A DNA stretch of 42,432 nt from a virus. This document shows, piece by piece, positions 17,469-25,004 of the stretch (the first letter of the stretch is position 1; the number at the start of each line of letters is the position of its first letter). The notes beneath the pieces were generated by a model. That model was not told where the DNA came from and did not search any database. It worked only from the letters and a program-made list of their open reading frames with translations. Made by a program: the position numbers and the translations under genes. The stretch covers positions 1 through 42,432 of IMG/VR virus record IMGVR_UViG_3300042294_004190, one strand, 5' to 3'.

Positions 17469-17971
17469 TCGCAATATATTCTGTTATTCAAATCATCTTG
17501 AATGTCAACTGCTCGAAAATCAAATTCTTTAGCATAACTTACTAGCAAAGATTTTGACCAAGGAAAAAATTCTATAGATCGGCATTCATTGTTTCCGTGA
17601 TCTTTTAGTCCAGGGTTCACACGCCAATATATTCTAGATTTTGGTTTTAATAAATTTATTACACACTTGATTTGATTTTTAATTGTTTTTTCACTACCAA
17701 AATTAATACTACCTAAACAAAAGGCCACATCAAATCTTAATTCTGTCTCAAAATCTTCTATGGTAGTTTGGTAGTCGGCTTGACCAAATGCAGGATCAAT
17801 TCCAATTAAATTTGCTATTAATGGTTTAAATGAATTAATACCGCATCCAACATCTAGCACCCATTCATCAGGTTTTACTTTTTTAGCAAGACTTAGTCCA
17901 GAATAGTTATAGATATTCAAATGGCCTCGCCAATGCTGACTGAAATAATTATTGAGTAGTTGTTGCTCCAT
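17450..17971 (-). CDS. Class-I SAM-dependent methyltransferase
   Basis: 173 residues from the ATG at 17971. A longer frame reaches 18040 but would overlap the start of the divergent gene at 17985, so the internal start is preferred. SAM motif I is VLDVGCGINSF, followed by the acidic residue in LIGIDPAFG and by FDVAFCLGSINFG as motif IV. It is short for the family. Substrate unknown. It is co-directional with 16605, and its stop overlaps that gene's start. Only 13 bases separate it from the divergent sulfotransferase-like gene, so its promoter must lie inside that neighbour. Confidence 0.75.
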   Translation of the reverse strand: MEQQLLNNYFSQHWRGHLNIYNYSGLSLAKKVKPDEWVLDVGCGINSFKPLIANLIGIDPAFGQADYQTTIEDFETELRFDVAFCLGSINFGSEKTIKNQIKCVINLLKPKSRIYWRVNPGLKDHGNNECRSIEFFPWSKSLLVSYAKEFDFRAVDIQDDLNNRIYCEWHREK

Positions 17972-17984
17972 ATAATTACTTATT

Positions 17985-18572
17985 ATGCTACCCGAGAGAA
18001 TATTTTTTACAGGCGTGCCCGGATCGCGATGGTCCGGCATTGCTCAAATTTTGGAAACAATTCCTGGATTTAATACCAGTGACCGTACACCAGAACGCAC
18101 TTACACGCATCATAGTTATACCGGACATTTAGGAGCCTATTTTGGATGGGGTATGGAGTTTGAACCTGTTATTAAATGGGTAGGAGAAAATTATATAGAC
18201 CAAGCTTGGAAAGATCCTGGTGGTTGCCGTTTAGTGAAAAGTCACCAATGGCCAGATAAATTTGATGAAATAGAGAAATTTTATCCAGATGATTGGATTA
18301 TGTTAGTGTATCGTCCTGATATGTCCAGTTTTGCCTGGTGGCATGAGGCCGGAGGATTTCAAATTAAATACCCTAGCTATGAATGGTATAAAGATGAAGC
18401 AGATATGTTACACGAGATATCAAGAACCAATAAACTTATATTGGAGTATGCTTGCAAAAAACAAGCTAATTGGAATTATTTTACGCCAAAATGGGTAGTA
18501 GAAAACTTTGGTACAGCGATACAAATTCCAAAAATACATTCGGACATATTAGTAACCTTAATAAAACAATGA
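17985..18572 (+). CDS. Sulfotransferase-like protein
   Basis: 195 residues. The N-terminus IFFTGVPGSRWSGIAQILE matches the 5'-phosphosulfate-binding loop of PAPS-dependent sulfotransferases (strand, small-residue loop with R/S, helix). CRLVKSHQWPDKF corresponds to the strand preceding the 3'-phosphate region, and WIMLVYRPDMSSFAWWHEAG supplies the R..S motif. Such enzymes move sulfate from PAPS to sugars or other hydroxyls; the substrate is unknown. The gene is divergent from the methyltransferase at 17450 and overlaps the next gene by four bases (ATGA). Confidence 0.72.
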   Translation: MLPERIFFTGVPGSRWSGIAQILETIPGFNTSDRTPERTYTHHSYTGHLGAYFGWGMEFEPVIKWVGENYIDQAWKDPGGCRLVKSHQWPDKFDEIEKFYPDDWIMLVYRPDMSSFAWWHEAGGFQIKYPSYEWYKDEADMLHEISRTNKLILEYACKKQANWNYFTPKWVVENFGTAIQIPKIHSDILVTLIKQ

Positions 18573-19570
18573 ACGATAGAGTGGCAATTTATTACCATCC
18601 AGGAAATTATGGAACTTTTGTTGAATGGTGTTTGAACTATTTTAGTGATCCATTATTTAATGTTGAATTGCCATTTAATGAATCCGGAAATGCTCATAAA
18701 TTCAACAAACATACTGTTGTAGCCTCAGATAAAATGTTTCAAGAAGCTGTAAAAAATAACAACAAATTTGTAAGATTACATCCAGGGTCTACCAGTTATG
18801 AATTTAGAAAATTATTGCTAACTCCAAAACAAACAGTGAATTGTTACAGACAAGAATTAAAATTACTTGAACAACATTTTAATTATATAATTGTTATACA
18901 TTGTAACATTGAAAATATGCTGTGGTATAATAATAATGTGATAAAATGTTTTGATGAAAAAAATTACATTAATTTAAAACACATAGAGCGAAATGAAATT
19001 CAAGATTATGAAGGAGTATTCTCTAAGAGTTTAAATGAACATATTTTGTTTAGGCTTAAGGAATCTAGTAAACACCTTGTTGCAAGTTGGAATAAGGATT
19101 CCATACAAGATATGGAAGTTTGGGAACTAAGGGAGTTTCTTTCTTTATATCTGTATGAAGAATGGATAAATGTACATCAGGAATTAGGCATACTTGATAA
19201 AGAATTTCCTAACATAATATTTTTAGAAATAAGTCAATTACGAGACAGGTTTGAAGAAACAATGGTCAATCTATTAAAAAGTCTTAATTTAAAACAAATT
19301 AGGCATGATGTAAATTATGTTTTTGAAAATTGGAGTAAACTGCAATATTTTAAAACTAGAGATTCAGAAGTAAACAATATTGTTCGTTGTATTATGGATG
19401 GTAAGGACCTTTCGTGGCACGAGTTATCAATCATTGACGAAGCAGAAATACAGCGACAACTTAGAAATAATGGATGGGAAATACAATGTTTCAATTTGAA
19501 TATTTTTCCTACCTCTACGGTAGAACTGAGACCTTTACTCCTGAAAATAAACAATGATTATCAACACTAG
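18569..19570 (+). CDS. Unknown protein, paralogue of the protein at 16605
   Basis: 333 residues. The ATG at 18569 (MNDRVAIYYHPGNYGTFVEW) overlaps the previous stop as ATGA and is chosen over upstream in-frame ATGs that lie inside the sulfotransferase-like gene. The strand-loop-helix HPGNYGTFVEWCLNYF resembles a sulfotransferase P-loop. It shares the WELREFLSL block, the FEET helix and the C-terminal FPTSTVEL with the divergent gene at 16605. A 60-base line inside it (19141) counts only 27% GC, lower than typical structural genes here. No catalytic residue is identified with confidence. Confidence 0.7.
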   Translation: MNDRVAIYYHPGNYGTFVEWCLNYFSDPLFNVELPFNESGNAHKFNKHTVVASDKMFQEAVKNNNKFVRLHPGSTSYEFRKLLLTPKQTVNCYRQELKLLEQHFNYIIVIHCNIENMLWYNNNVIKCFDEKNYINLKHIERNEIQDYEGVFSKSLNEHILFRLKESSKHLVASWNKDSIQDMEVWELREFLSLYLYEEWINVHQELGILDKEFPNIIFLEISQLRDRFEETMVNLLKSLNLKQIRHDVNYVFENWSKLQYFKTRDSEVNNIVRCIMDGKDLSWHELSIIDEAEIQRQLRNNGWEIQCFNLNIFPTSTVELRPLLLKINNDYQH

Positions 19571-19599
19571 TAGTTGTTTCGTTTAACCTTACTTGTTAA

Positions 19600-19830
19600 A
19601 TGAAAGATCACGTTTGGTATATTAAATACTGTAGTGCCGTAACAATTTTAACTGCTATGGTATTTCATGTATTAGGTATTACGCCCTGGAACAGTTTCTT
19701 ACAAATGCTAGGCGCAGCAGGATGGGTCTATGTAGGCTATCGTTGGAAAGAACGTGCCCTAATGCTTAATTTTATTCCACAGTTTTTTATAATCATTCCA
19801 GGTTTAATTTATATGTATTTTTATAGGTGA
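19600..19830 (+). CDS. Small membrane protein (DUF6552-like)
   Basis: 76 residues with two or three membrane segments: around 8-26 (YCSAVTILTAMVFHVLGI), 31-48 and 56-74 (FIPQFFIIIPGLIYMYF), separated by a short basic turn (GYRWKERA). The layout resembles small phage membrane proteins I know as DUF6552; that label is a tentative memory match. A similar layout occurs at 41523. No signal peptide or lipobox, and only a weak ribosome site. Confidence 0.6.
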   Translation: MKDHVWYIKYCSAVTILTAMVFHVLGITPWNSFLQMLGAAGWVYVGYRWKERALMLNFIPQFFIIIPGLIYMYFYR

Positions 19831-19834
19831 TATT

Positions 19835-20497
19835 ATGATGTTAAATGTTCGAGGTGTTTTTGAAACTGACGATCGTTGGCCTTTGCGATTGACCAAACTA
19901 GAAGCAGGAGAGAGTCGTGCCTTTGATTCAACTCGAGGCACTTACTACGTTATGTTGCAGCACGCTAGTTATTACAGTGACACGGTAAAATTAGAAAATG
20001 TAAATGCTGCATTGACAATTAATAATCATTTTACTATCAAGTGTAATCAAGGAACTGCCGTGGTAATTGAATACATGGGCTTACGATTGTTAGAAAGCAG
20101 ATACTATGTACAAGACAAACTAGGTATGGGCAACCTAAGTTACATGGATGGTGGTACCAACACAACAGCAGTAAATCCCGGCCGCTTAGGTGATCCTGTA
20201 ATTAATTATGTTTTTTTTCCTGCCGGAATGCAGCAAACACTACATACTCATCCAAGTCATCGTGTTGGAATAGTCATTAAAGGAAAAGGAAAAGTTGATT
20301 TAGATAATGGAGATTTCTTATTGCAGCAGGGCGACGTTTTCTTTCTGCAACGTAATGTTTTGCACAACTTTATGTGCCCTTATAACGAAGATGTTGTATT
20401 GTTTGTATTTGCTCCTGATTCTGGCACTGGTCCAACAGATGAAGTTAACCCTTTGAAAATTAGAACTTATGTCGGACAACAAAGATACGCAAGATAA
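19835..20497 (+). CDS. Cupin-domain protein
   Basis: 220 residues. A beta-rich N-terminal half (residues 1-110) precedes a complete C-terminal cupin. The metal motif is HTHPSHRVGIVIKGKGKVDL, followed by LLQQGDVFFLQRNVLHNF with the second-motif histidine. The N-terminal half may be a degenerate second cupin. Possible roles include sugar-nucleotide isomerase or small-molecule dioxygenase; no substrate can be assigned. The last 29 bases overlap the next gene. Confidence 0.75.
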   Translation: MMLNVRGVFETDDRWPLRLTKLEAGESRAFDSTRGTYYVMLQHASYYSDTVKLENVNAALTINNHFTIKCNQGTAVVIEYMGLRLLESRYYVQDKLGMGNLSYMDGGTNTTAVNPGRLGDPVINYVFFPAGMQQTLHTHPSHRVGIVIKGKGKVDLDNGDFLLQQGDVFFLQRNVLHNFMCPYNEDVVLFVFAPDSGTGPTDEVNPLKIRTYVGQQRYAR

Positions 20498-21143
20498 ACG
20501 TTTGCTAATTATAACCGGGCCTCAGGGATCTGGTAACCATTTATTCAGCAGACTGTTAAGTTTACATCCTAGTGTTTCTGGATGGGAAGAGTTGAAAGAA
20601 AAGTATTGGGTTCCAAGTGATTTGGAACCGTTTGCTGATTTTTGGATCAATCCTGAGTCGCTTACCCGAGCTAAATTTTATGGGTATAAATATCATTTGG
20701 CCAATGTCAGTTGTCCGTTTATGTACGACGGAGTTCGCTATGTGCCAAAAATTTTAGAAGTTGCAGAACATGCCAGTGTATTGGGTGTTGATGTACAGAT
20801 CGCAATAATCGTGAGAGATCAGAATATCAATGCAGAACAACAACGGCGTGTGCGTGGCGAAGTTACAACACCTATAGCTCAAAACTACTATTATAATACA
20901 TTATTGACTTCTAAATTTCCGGTACATTTTTTAGATCATGAAGCATTTTTCCTGCATAAACAACATTACTTGAAATGGATATCTAAAATACTTGATTTTC
21001 CGGTTGAGTTAGACAGTGAAAAAATCAATCAATTTATAGATAAAGACGCTAACCATAAGTACATTAAGTATGTTGAGAAATACTGGTTGGACCAGGAAGT
21101 TTGGTCAGGCATACGGTCTAAAGAAGCTCGCGGTTTAAAATAA
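20469..21143 (+). CDS. Sulfotransferase-like P-loop protein
   Basis: 224 residues. LLIITGPQGSGNHLFSRLLS (about residues 12-31) is a clear P-loop-like segment followed by a helix and HPSVSGWEEL, as at the start of sulfotransferase-family proteins. VDVQIAIIVRDQNINAEQQR is consistent with the R..N/S 3'-phosphate-binding segment. It could instead be a kinase-like P-loop protein. It is the last gene of the accessory island before the late promoter at 21146. Confidence 0.62.
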   Translation: MSDNKDTQDKRLLIITGPQGSGNHLFSRLLSLHPSVSGWEELKEKYWVPSDLEPFADFWINPESLTRAKFYGYKYHLANVSCPFMYDGVRYVPKILEVAEHASVLGVDVQIAIIVRDQNINAEQQRRVRGEVTTPIAQNYYYNTLLTSKFPVHFLDHEAFFLHKQHYLKWISKILDFPVELDSEKINQFIDKDANHKYIKYVEKYWLDQEVWSGIRSKEARGLK

Positions 21144-21145
21144 CA

Positions 21146-21153
21146 CATAAATA
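21146..21153 (+). promoter_or_regulatory. Putative T4-type late promoter (CATAAATA)
   Basis: CATAAATA lies 26 bases before the ATG at 21179, followed by a strong AAGGAG ribosome site at 21168-21173. It is in true intergenic DNA. Confidence 0.65.
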
Positions 21154-21178
21154 TTAAGGTATATACAAGGAGTTCCAC

Positions 21179-21874
21179 ATGAACGCAAAACAATTTGTAC
21201 AAAAAATCGTTGACGATAATCAAGCACTTTTCCGTGCCAGCCAACATAATGTAAAGGCTTATTTTGACAGCAAGCCAACACAAGAAGAGCTTGTTGAACA
21301 TTTTATCGGACGCATGGTTAACGAGCGCATGAATATGGTAGAGATTAGCCAAGCTATTGCTAACATGCCAGCAGACGCAGATCCAGTTGAGCTACAACTG
21401 CTTACCCAACAAGCACATGATGAAGCCGTACACTTCCGCTTAGTTAAAGAAGTCATTGAGCATATTCAAGGCTCCCCAGTTGACGTCGAAGCTGCTATTG
21501 CTCGTGAAGCAGCTAAGCCAACTGCTAAAGGTGCCGGACTATTGGCCAAGTATGGCGCACAAGATGATGCTGCTGCTTTAGCTGCTTATCAATTGGTAGC
21601 TGAAGGGCGAGCAGAAGCTGTATGGAATCAAATGGCCGACTGCATCGAAGACGAATTCATTAGCAAAGCATACGCTAAAATTGCCAAGGACGAAGGCTTC
21701 CACAGCAAGATAGGTGCTAGGGCATTAGAAAAACTAGTTACTTCCAAAGAAGAACAACAGCGTATTTCGTTATTAGTTGCACAAATGCGTCGAGATTTGT
21801 ATGAAATCAGCTGCCGCAACACTACAGCAGCAGAAGACGGAAAGCAATTAGTAGCAGACGCTTACGGCTGGTAA
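21179..21874 (+). CDS. Ferritin-like di-iron protein
   Basis: 231 residues, almost all helical. The metal pattern of a four-helix di-iron bundle is visible: E49 in VNERMNMVEI, E82..H85 in HDEAVHF, E142 or E146 in VAEGRAEAVWN, and E172..H175 in KDEGFHSKIG. The two E..H motifs are the hallmark of the superfamily, which includes ferritins, oxygenases and R2-like oxidases; the subfamily is not settled. Two 60-base lines counted (21421 and 21661) are 45-47% GC, well above the 27-33% of three other lines counted elsewhere. A late promoter and strong ribosome site suggest high late expression. Confidence 0.72.
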   Translation: MNAKQFVQKIVDDNQALFRASQHNVKAYFDSKPTQEELVEHFIGRMVNERMNMVEISQAIANMPADADPVELQLLTQQAHDEAVHFRLVKEVIEHIQGSPVDVEAAIAREAAKPTAKGAGLLAKYGAQDDAAALAAYQLVAEGRAEAVWNQMADCIEDEFISKAYAKIAKDEGFHSKIGARALEKLVTSKEEQQRISLLVAQMRRDLYEISCRNTTAAEDGKQLVADAYGW

Positions 21875-21875
21875 T

Positions 21876-22424
21876 TTGAAGATAGGACTAAGTCAACGAG
21901 TCCTGTTACACAAAAACAGAGCGTATGACGCATTAGAGCATGGATGGTATTCATACTTAAAGGCGCATACGCTTTTTCCTATTGCGAACAGGCCAAAACA
22001 AAATTTTGAAGCTTTAGCAGACGAGCTAGATGCTTACATTATCACAGGCGGCGATGACAGCACTGAACGCAGAATAACAGAGATAAGAACAGCATTGACT
22101 TTTATGAAACGTCAAAAACCTATTATTGGCATTTGTCACGGAGCTTTTTTATTAACAGATATACTGGGAGGAAATATAGTAGATATTGATGGGCATAGCG
22201 GTGTCAACCATGAAATAAACTATTTTGGCGAAATATTACAAGTAAACAGTTATCATACACAAACAATAAAAACCACCCATAAACATGCAACAATTTTAGC
22301 TTATGATGATCAAGGCAATTGCGAGTCCTGGATTGATAACAAAATGGCTGGCATAGTTTGGCACCCAGAAAGGATGGATGCACCCTGGATTCCAGAAGAA
22401 ATTGAACAATTGTTCGATAAATAA
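21876..22424 (+). CDS. Class-I glutamine amidotransferase-like (peptidase C26) protein
   Basis: 182 residues starting at TTG one base after the previous stop; no ATG fits the N-terminal strand KIGLSQRVLL. The nucleophile elbow GICHGAFLL places Cys at residue 87. The partner residues are H163 and E165 in VWHPERMD. NSYHTQTI (residues 124-131) matches the gamma-glutamyl-GABA hydrolase group. The predicted activity is cleavage of a gamma-glutamyl amide, or supply of ammonia to a partner; no synthetase is recognised next to it. Short for the C26 family (about 250), so a minimal version. Confidence 0.8.
   Translation: MKIGLSQRVLLHKNRAYDALEHGWYSYLKAHTLFPIANRPKQNFEALADELDAYIITGGDDSTERRITEIRTALTFMKRQKPIIGICHGAFLLTDILGGNIVDIDGHSGVNHEINYFGEILQVNSYHTQTIKTTHKHATILAYDDQGNCESWIDNKMAGIVWHPERMDAPWIPEEIEQLFDK
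22416..22423 (+). promoter_or_regulatory. Possible late promoter (GATAAATA)
   Basis: GATAAATA spans the last codons and stop of the upstream gene, 19-26 bases before the ATG at 22442. Because it encodes Asp-Lys-stop it could be chance. Confidence 0.35.
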
Positions 22425-22441
22425 CTAATATTGGATTTACT

Positions 22442-22990
22442 ATGGCCACAGATATAAACGACGTTTTAGAAAACATAAAAGAAATTTCAATGACAGACAG
22501 TGCTGTTAATACATTGCTGGATTTTGAACGTGTTATAGATGAACTTGACGTATATGCATTTCAAAATTGGAAGCGTGGTGAACTTGTACAAGGGCCAAAA
22601 TACGAAAAATATTTTGTTGTTTGTACATTCATGTGGCCTTACAAAAAAATGCCAGATCCTAGAGGAGGCGAACGCCTGCTAGATTATGGCTGTGAAATCA
22701 AGTACAAAAAAGACATACTAGAGTATCCTATTAAAGTTAAAGATCAAAAAGACTTTAAACCCGGCACAAAAGTACCTAAATTAGCTAGAGCGCCAGTTTG
22801 GTTGGTTGAAATTGTAATGCCAAAAAAACTCATGCAAGAAATTAATCAGGGCAGTTTGGAACTGGAGTCAGGTACAGTAGATGTTGAAGATATTGAATCA
22901 AGTTATGAAGAAGGACTTGATCAAAAGGAATATCAGACTGATGCAGAATCACCCAACGCAGCAGCGCAAGGAATGCCAAATGCAGCATAA
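22442..22990 (+). CDS. Conserved phage protein, unknown function
   Basis: 182 residues. An N-terminal helix is followed by a mixed alpha/beta core with KYEKYFVVCTFMWPYKKMPD and RGGERLLDYGCEIKYKKDI, and then an acidic, Ala/Asn-rich disordered tail. I have an impression of similar proteins in marine T4-like phages but cannot name a family. It overlaps the next gene by 11 bases, and the two are probably expressed together. Confidence 0.65.
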   Translation: MATDINDVLENIKEISMTDSAVNTLLDFERVIDELDVYAFQNWKRGELVQGPKYEKYFVVCTFMWPYKKMPDPRGGERLLDYGCEIKYKKDILEYPIKVKDQKDFKPGTKVPKLARAPVWLVEIVMPKKLMQEINQGSLELESGTVDVEDIESSYEEGLDQKEYQTDAESPNAAAQGMPNAA

Positions 22991-23528
22991 TATAAATGAA
23001 GGACTAGAACAAAACGATCTAGCTAGACTAATAACACCAGAATTGCACATAGACGAGTATAAAAGTAAAATGGGCAAAGATGAAGATATCGTAGTTTTTA
23101 GTTTTAAAGTAAGCGGTCGTGAGCCAGCCGAAGATTTAGTTAATTTTATAGAAAAAGGCTATGAGTGGGTTCTAGATGCAGATGTTAGTGCAGGTGAATT
23201 GGACGATGGCGATTTTTTAGTTTTTGTTGAATGTGATCGTGATCCTAGTGTGGCAGAAAACGTTATCGCAATGATGAACGACATAATGAACTTGACTAGT
23301 CAAGTAACAGAGGAATGGTCAATACAAATTAGATCTAAACCTAACAAACTAGATTTAACCGTGGACAACATTAAAAATAATGTTCCTTTGACTCCAGCAT
23401 CGTATCAAGCACAATATGGTAAAAAAGGGTTAGACGAAATGCGTACAGCAGCAGGCGTGGCAGTAACTACTTGTGCACCTATAAACGACCATACTCAAAC
23501 CATAAGAAGCCTAGCTGGCATTCTTTAA
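22980..23528 (+). CDS. Conserved phage protein, unknown function
   Basis: 182 residues from the ATG at 22980. Upstream in-frame ATGs lie inside the previous gene, and AAGGA sits about eight bases before this one. The core has alternating strands and helices (DIVVFSFKVSGREPAEDLVN, then FLVFVECDRDPSVAENVI), and the C-terminal part includes PASYQAQYGKKGLDEMRTAA. No membrane segment or catalytic motif is seen. It is the last gene before the lysis cassette promoter. Confidence 0.65.
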   Translation: MQHNINEGLEQNDLARLITPELHIDEYKSKMGKDEDIVVFSFKVSGREPAEDLVNFIEKGYEWVLDADVSAGELDDGDFLVFVECDRDPSVAENVIAMMNDIMNLTSQVTEEWSIQIRSKPNKLDLTVDNIKNNVPLTPASYQAQYGKKGLDEMRTAAGVAVTTCAPINDHTQTIRSLAGIL

Positions 23529-23537
23529 CCAAAATAG

Positions 23538-23545
23538 CATAAATA
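23538..23545 (+). promoter_or_regulatory. Putative T4-type late promoter (CATAAATA) for lysis cassette
   Basis: CATAAATACT in true intergenic DNA, 26 bases before the ATG at 23571. It overlaps the left edge of a perfect palindrome (23543-23567). Confidence 0.65.
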
Positions 23546-23567
23546 CTGTTAGTTCAACTAACAGTAT
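23543..23567. promoter_or_regulatory. Perfect 12-bp palindrome before the lysis cassette
   Basis: ATACTGTTAGTT (23543-23554) and AACTAACAGTAT (23556-23567) are exact reverse complements around one central base. The palindrome spans the late promoter's downstream half and ends three bases before the ATG. No Shine-Dalgarno is visible. It could be an operator or, if transcribed, a start-codon-proximal hairpin. Confidence 0.75.
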
Positions 23568-23570
23568 ATT

Positions 23571-24062
23571 ATGTGGCTTTTACATTTACTTCCTGATTCA
23601 CTGATTCTTTTTATAACTTACGCGATGCTATTCTTTGGATTAGCAGGACTTATAGTGGGTTTTTTACTTGATAAACTTGCAGTCAAAATTGTTTCATTTA
23701 TAGTTTTCTGTTGCGGCATTTATTGGTACGGCGGGTATTCTACGGAAATGCAGTGGCGTGCCAGAGTCGAAGAGATGGAAGCTAAAGTAAAGCTAGCCGA
23801 AGCCAAATCACAGCAGGCCAATGCAGAGATAGAGCAGCGAGTAGTAGAAAAAACAAAAGCGGTGCGTGACAAAGGTCGCAAACAAGTAGAGTATATCCAT
23901 AGATTAGTCGAAGGAAAAACTGTTGAAATTGTTAAAGATATGAGTGAACAAGAAAAACAAGTGTTCTTGGCCAAACAAAAAGAACTACAAGACGCACTCA
24001 AGAACTGTCCTGTACCTAGAATAATTGTAGAAGAACATAATAAGGCAGCAGATCCAAAATGA
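23571..24062 (+). CDS. Putative inner-membrane spanin (Rz-like)
   Basis: 163 residues. Two hydrophobic stretches (about 8-33 and 36-52) are followed by a long charged helix (EEMEAKVKLAEAKSQQANAE onward to about 140), matching the membrane anchor plus periplasmic coiled coil of an i-spanin. Most i-spanins have one anchor, so the double segment is unusual. The overlapping downstream lipoprotein gene (24059) is the expected o-spanin partner, and an endolysin follows. Together they would fuse inner and outer membranes at lysis. Expression is likely late. Confidence 0.7.
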   Translation: MWLLHLLPDSLILFITYAMLFFGLAGLIVGFLLDKLAVKIVSFIVFCCGIYWYGGYSTEMQWRARVEEMEAKVKLAEAKSQQANAEIEQRVVEKTKAVRDKGRKQVEYIHRLVEGKTVEIVKDMSEQEKQVFLAKQKELQDALKNCPVPRIIVEEHNKAADPK

Positions 24063-24325
24063 AAACTTTAGTTTTATTAGTACCTTTATTTTTAGTGGGT
24101 TGTTCAACAACTGTCCCTGTAGTTGCCAAATTTCCAGCTGCGCCAAAGTCTTTAACCGAACCTTGTCCGGCACTACAAAAAATAGAAGGTGAGCAAGTTT
24201 CAATTGTTGATTTACATACCAAGGTAGTTGAGAATTATACACTATATTATGAATGTGCAATTAAAGTAGAAGAATGGAATACGTGGTATACCAAACAGAA
24301 AAAAATATTTGAGGAAATAAAATGA
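24059..24325 (+). CDS. Putative outer-membrane spanin lipoprotein (Rz1-like)
   Basis: 88 residues with a lipoprotein signal: hydrophobic LVLLVPLFLVGC ending in a lipobox with C15. The mature part is short, with a Pro/Lys segment (AKFPAAPKSLTEPCPALQK) and a C-terminal amphipathic helix. Size, lipidation and position right after the putative i-spanin (four-base overlap) support an o-spanin. Two mature Cys (in EPCPAL and YECAIK) could form disulfides. Confidence 0.75.
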   Translation: MKTLVLLVPLFLVGCSTTVPVVAKFPAAPKSLTEPCPALQKIEGEQVSIVDLHTKVVENYTLYYECAIKVEEWNTWYTKQKKIFEEIK

Positions 24326-24372
24326 CACAAGAGCAAGAAGCTTGCCCCAAATGCGGCGGCAAACATAACTAA
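24322..24372 (+). CDS. Micro-ORF, 16 residues, CPKCGGKH motif
   Basis: ATG at 24322 overlaps the o-spanin stop as ATGA; the peptide is MTQEQEACPKCGGKHN. GAGGAAATAA upstream could serve as a ribosome site. The CxxC...H arrangement is a half zinc-ribbon. The four-base coupling matches real gene junctions in this genome, but the size is below what can be called with certainty. Confidence 0.35.
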   Translation: MTQEQEACPKCGGKHN

Positions 24373-24386
24373 AAAGGACTAACCAA

Positions 24387-25004
24387 ATGGAACTAACTAA
24401 AGAGCAGCTAAAAGAACTTCTACCAAAAAATCCCTACATTGACCACTGGCATCGTGCCTTGAGTCAATTGTTACCAGATTATGAAATTAACACACCTCAA
24501 AGAATTGCTGCCTTTATGGCACAGTGCGCTCATGAGAGTGGTAATTTTGTTTTTCTAACTGAAAACTTAAATTATAAAGCAGAAAGCCTTATGAAAATAT
24601 TTGGCAAGTATTTCAAAGACATAGCAACTGCCAAGGCTTACGAAAAGAAACCAGAAAAAATTGCAAATAGAATTTATGCTAATCGTATGGGCAATGGCGA
24701 CGAGGCCAGTGGAGATGGATATCGTTATCGTGGTCGCGGACTAATTCAATTGACTGGTAAAACAAACTATACCTGGTTTGCGGCTTCGTTGGAAATTAGT
24801 GCAGAAGAAGCAGCCGAATACACACAAACCTTCGAAGGTGCAGCACAATCAGCATGTTGGTTCTGGGAAACTAACAAGTTGAACAATGAAGCCGACAAAG
24901 GTGACATCAAAACAATGACTAGAAAAATTAATGGTGGTTTTATCGGTCTAGATGATCGTATCAAGCATTACAATCATGCCCTGCATGTTCTAGGAGTTCA
25001 TTGA
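24387..25004 (+). CDS. GH19-family endolysin (chitinase-like lysozyme)
   Basis: 205 residues. The first catalytic Glu is E50 in AQCAHESGNF; the second is E106 in GNGDEASGDGYRYRGRGLIQ, followed by LTGKTNY. This is the GH19 signature found in phage endolysins that cleave the glycan chains of peptidoglycan. No signal peptide, so it needs a holin to reach the periplasm. It follows the spanin pair and has an AAAAGGAC ribosome site. Overlaps the next gene by four bases. Confidence 0.9.
   Translation: MELTKEQLKELLPKNPYIDHWHRALSQLLPDYEINTPQRIAAFMAQCAHESGNFVFLTENLNYKAESLMKIFGKYFKDIATAKAYEKKPEKIANRIYANRMGNGDEASGDGYRYRGRGLIQLTGKTNYTWFAASLEISAEEAAEYTQTFEGAAQSACWFWETNKLNNEADKGDIKTMTRKINGGFIGLDDRIKHYNHALHVLGVH

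Noticed and set aside
17972-18040. N-terminal extension of the minus-strand methyltransferase
   Set aside because: It would overlap the coding start of the divergent gene; the extra residues show no domain character.
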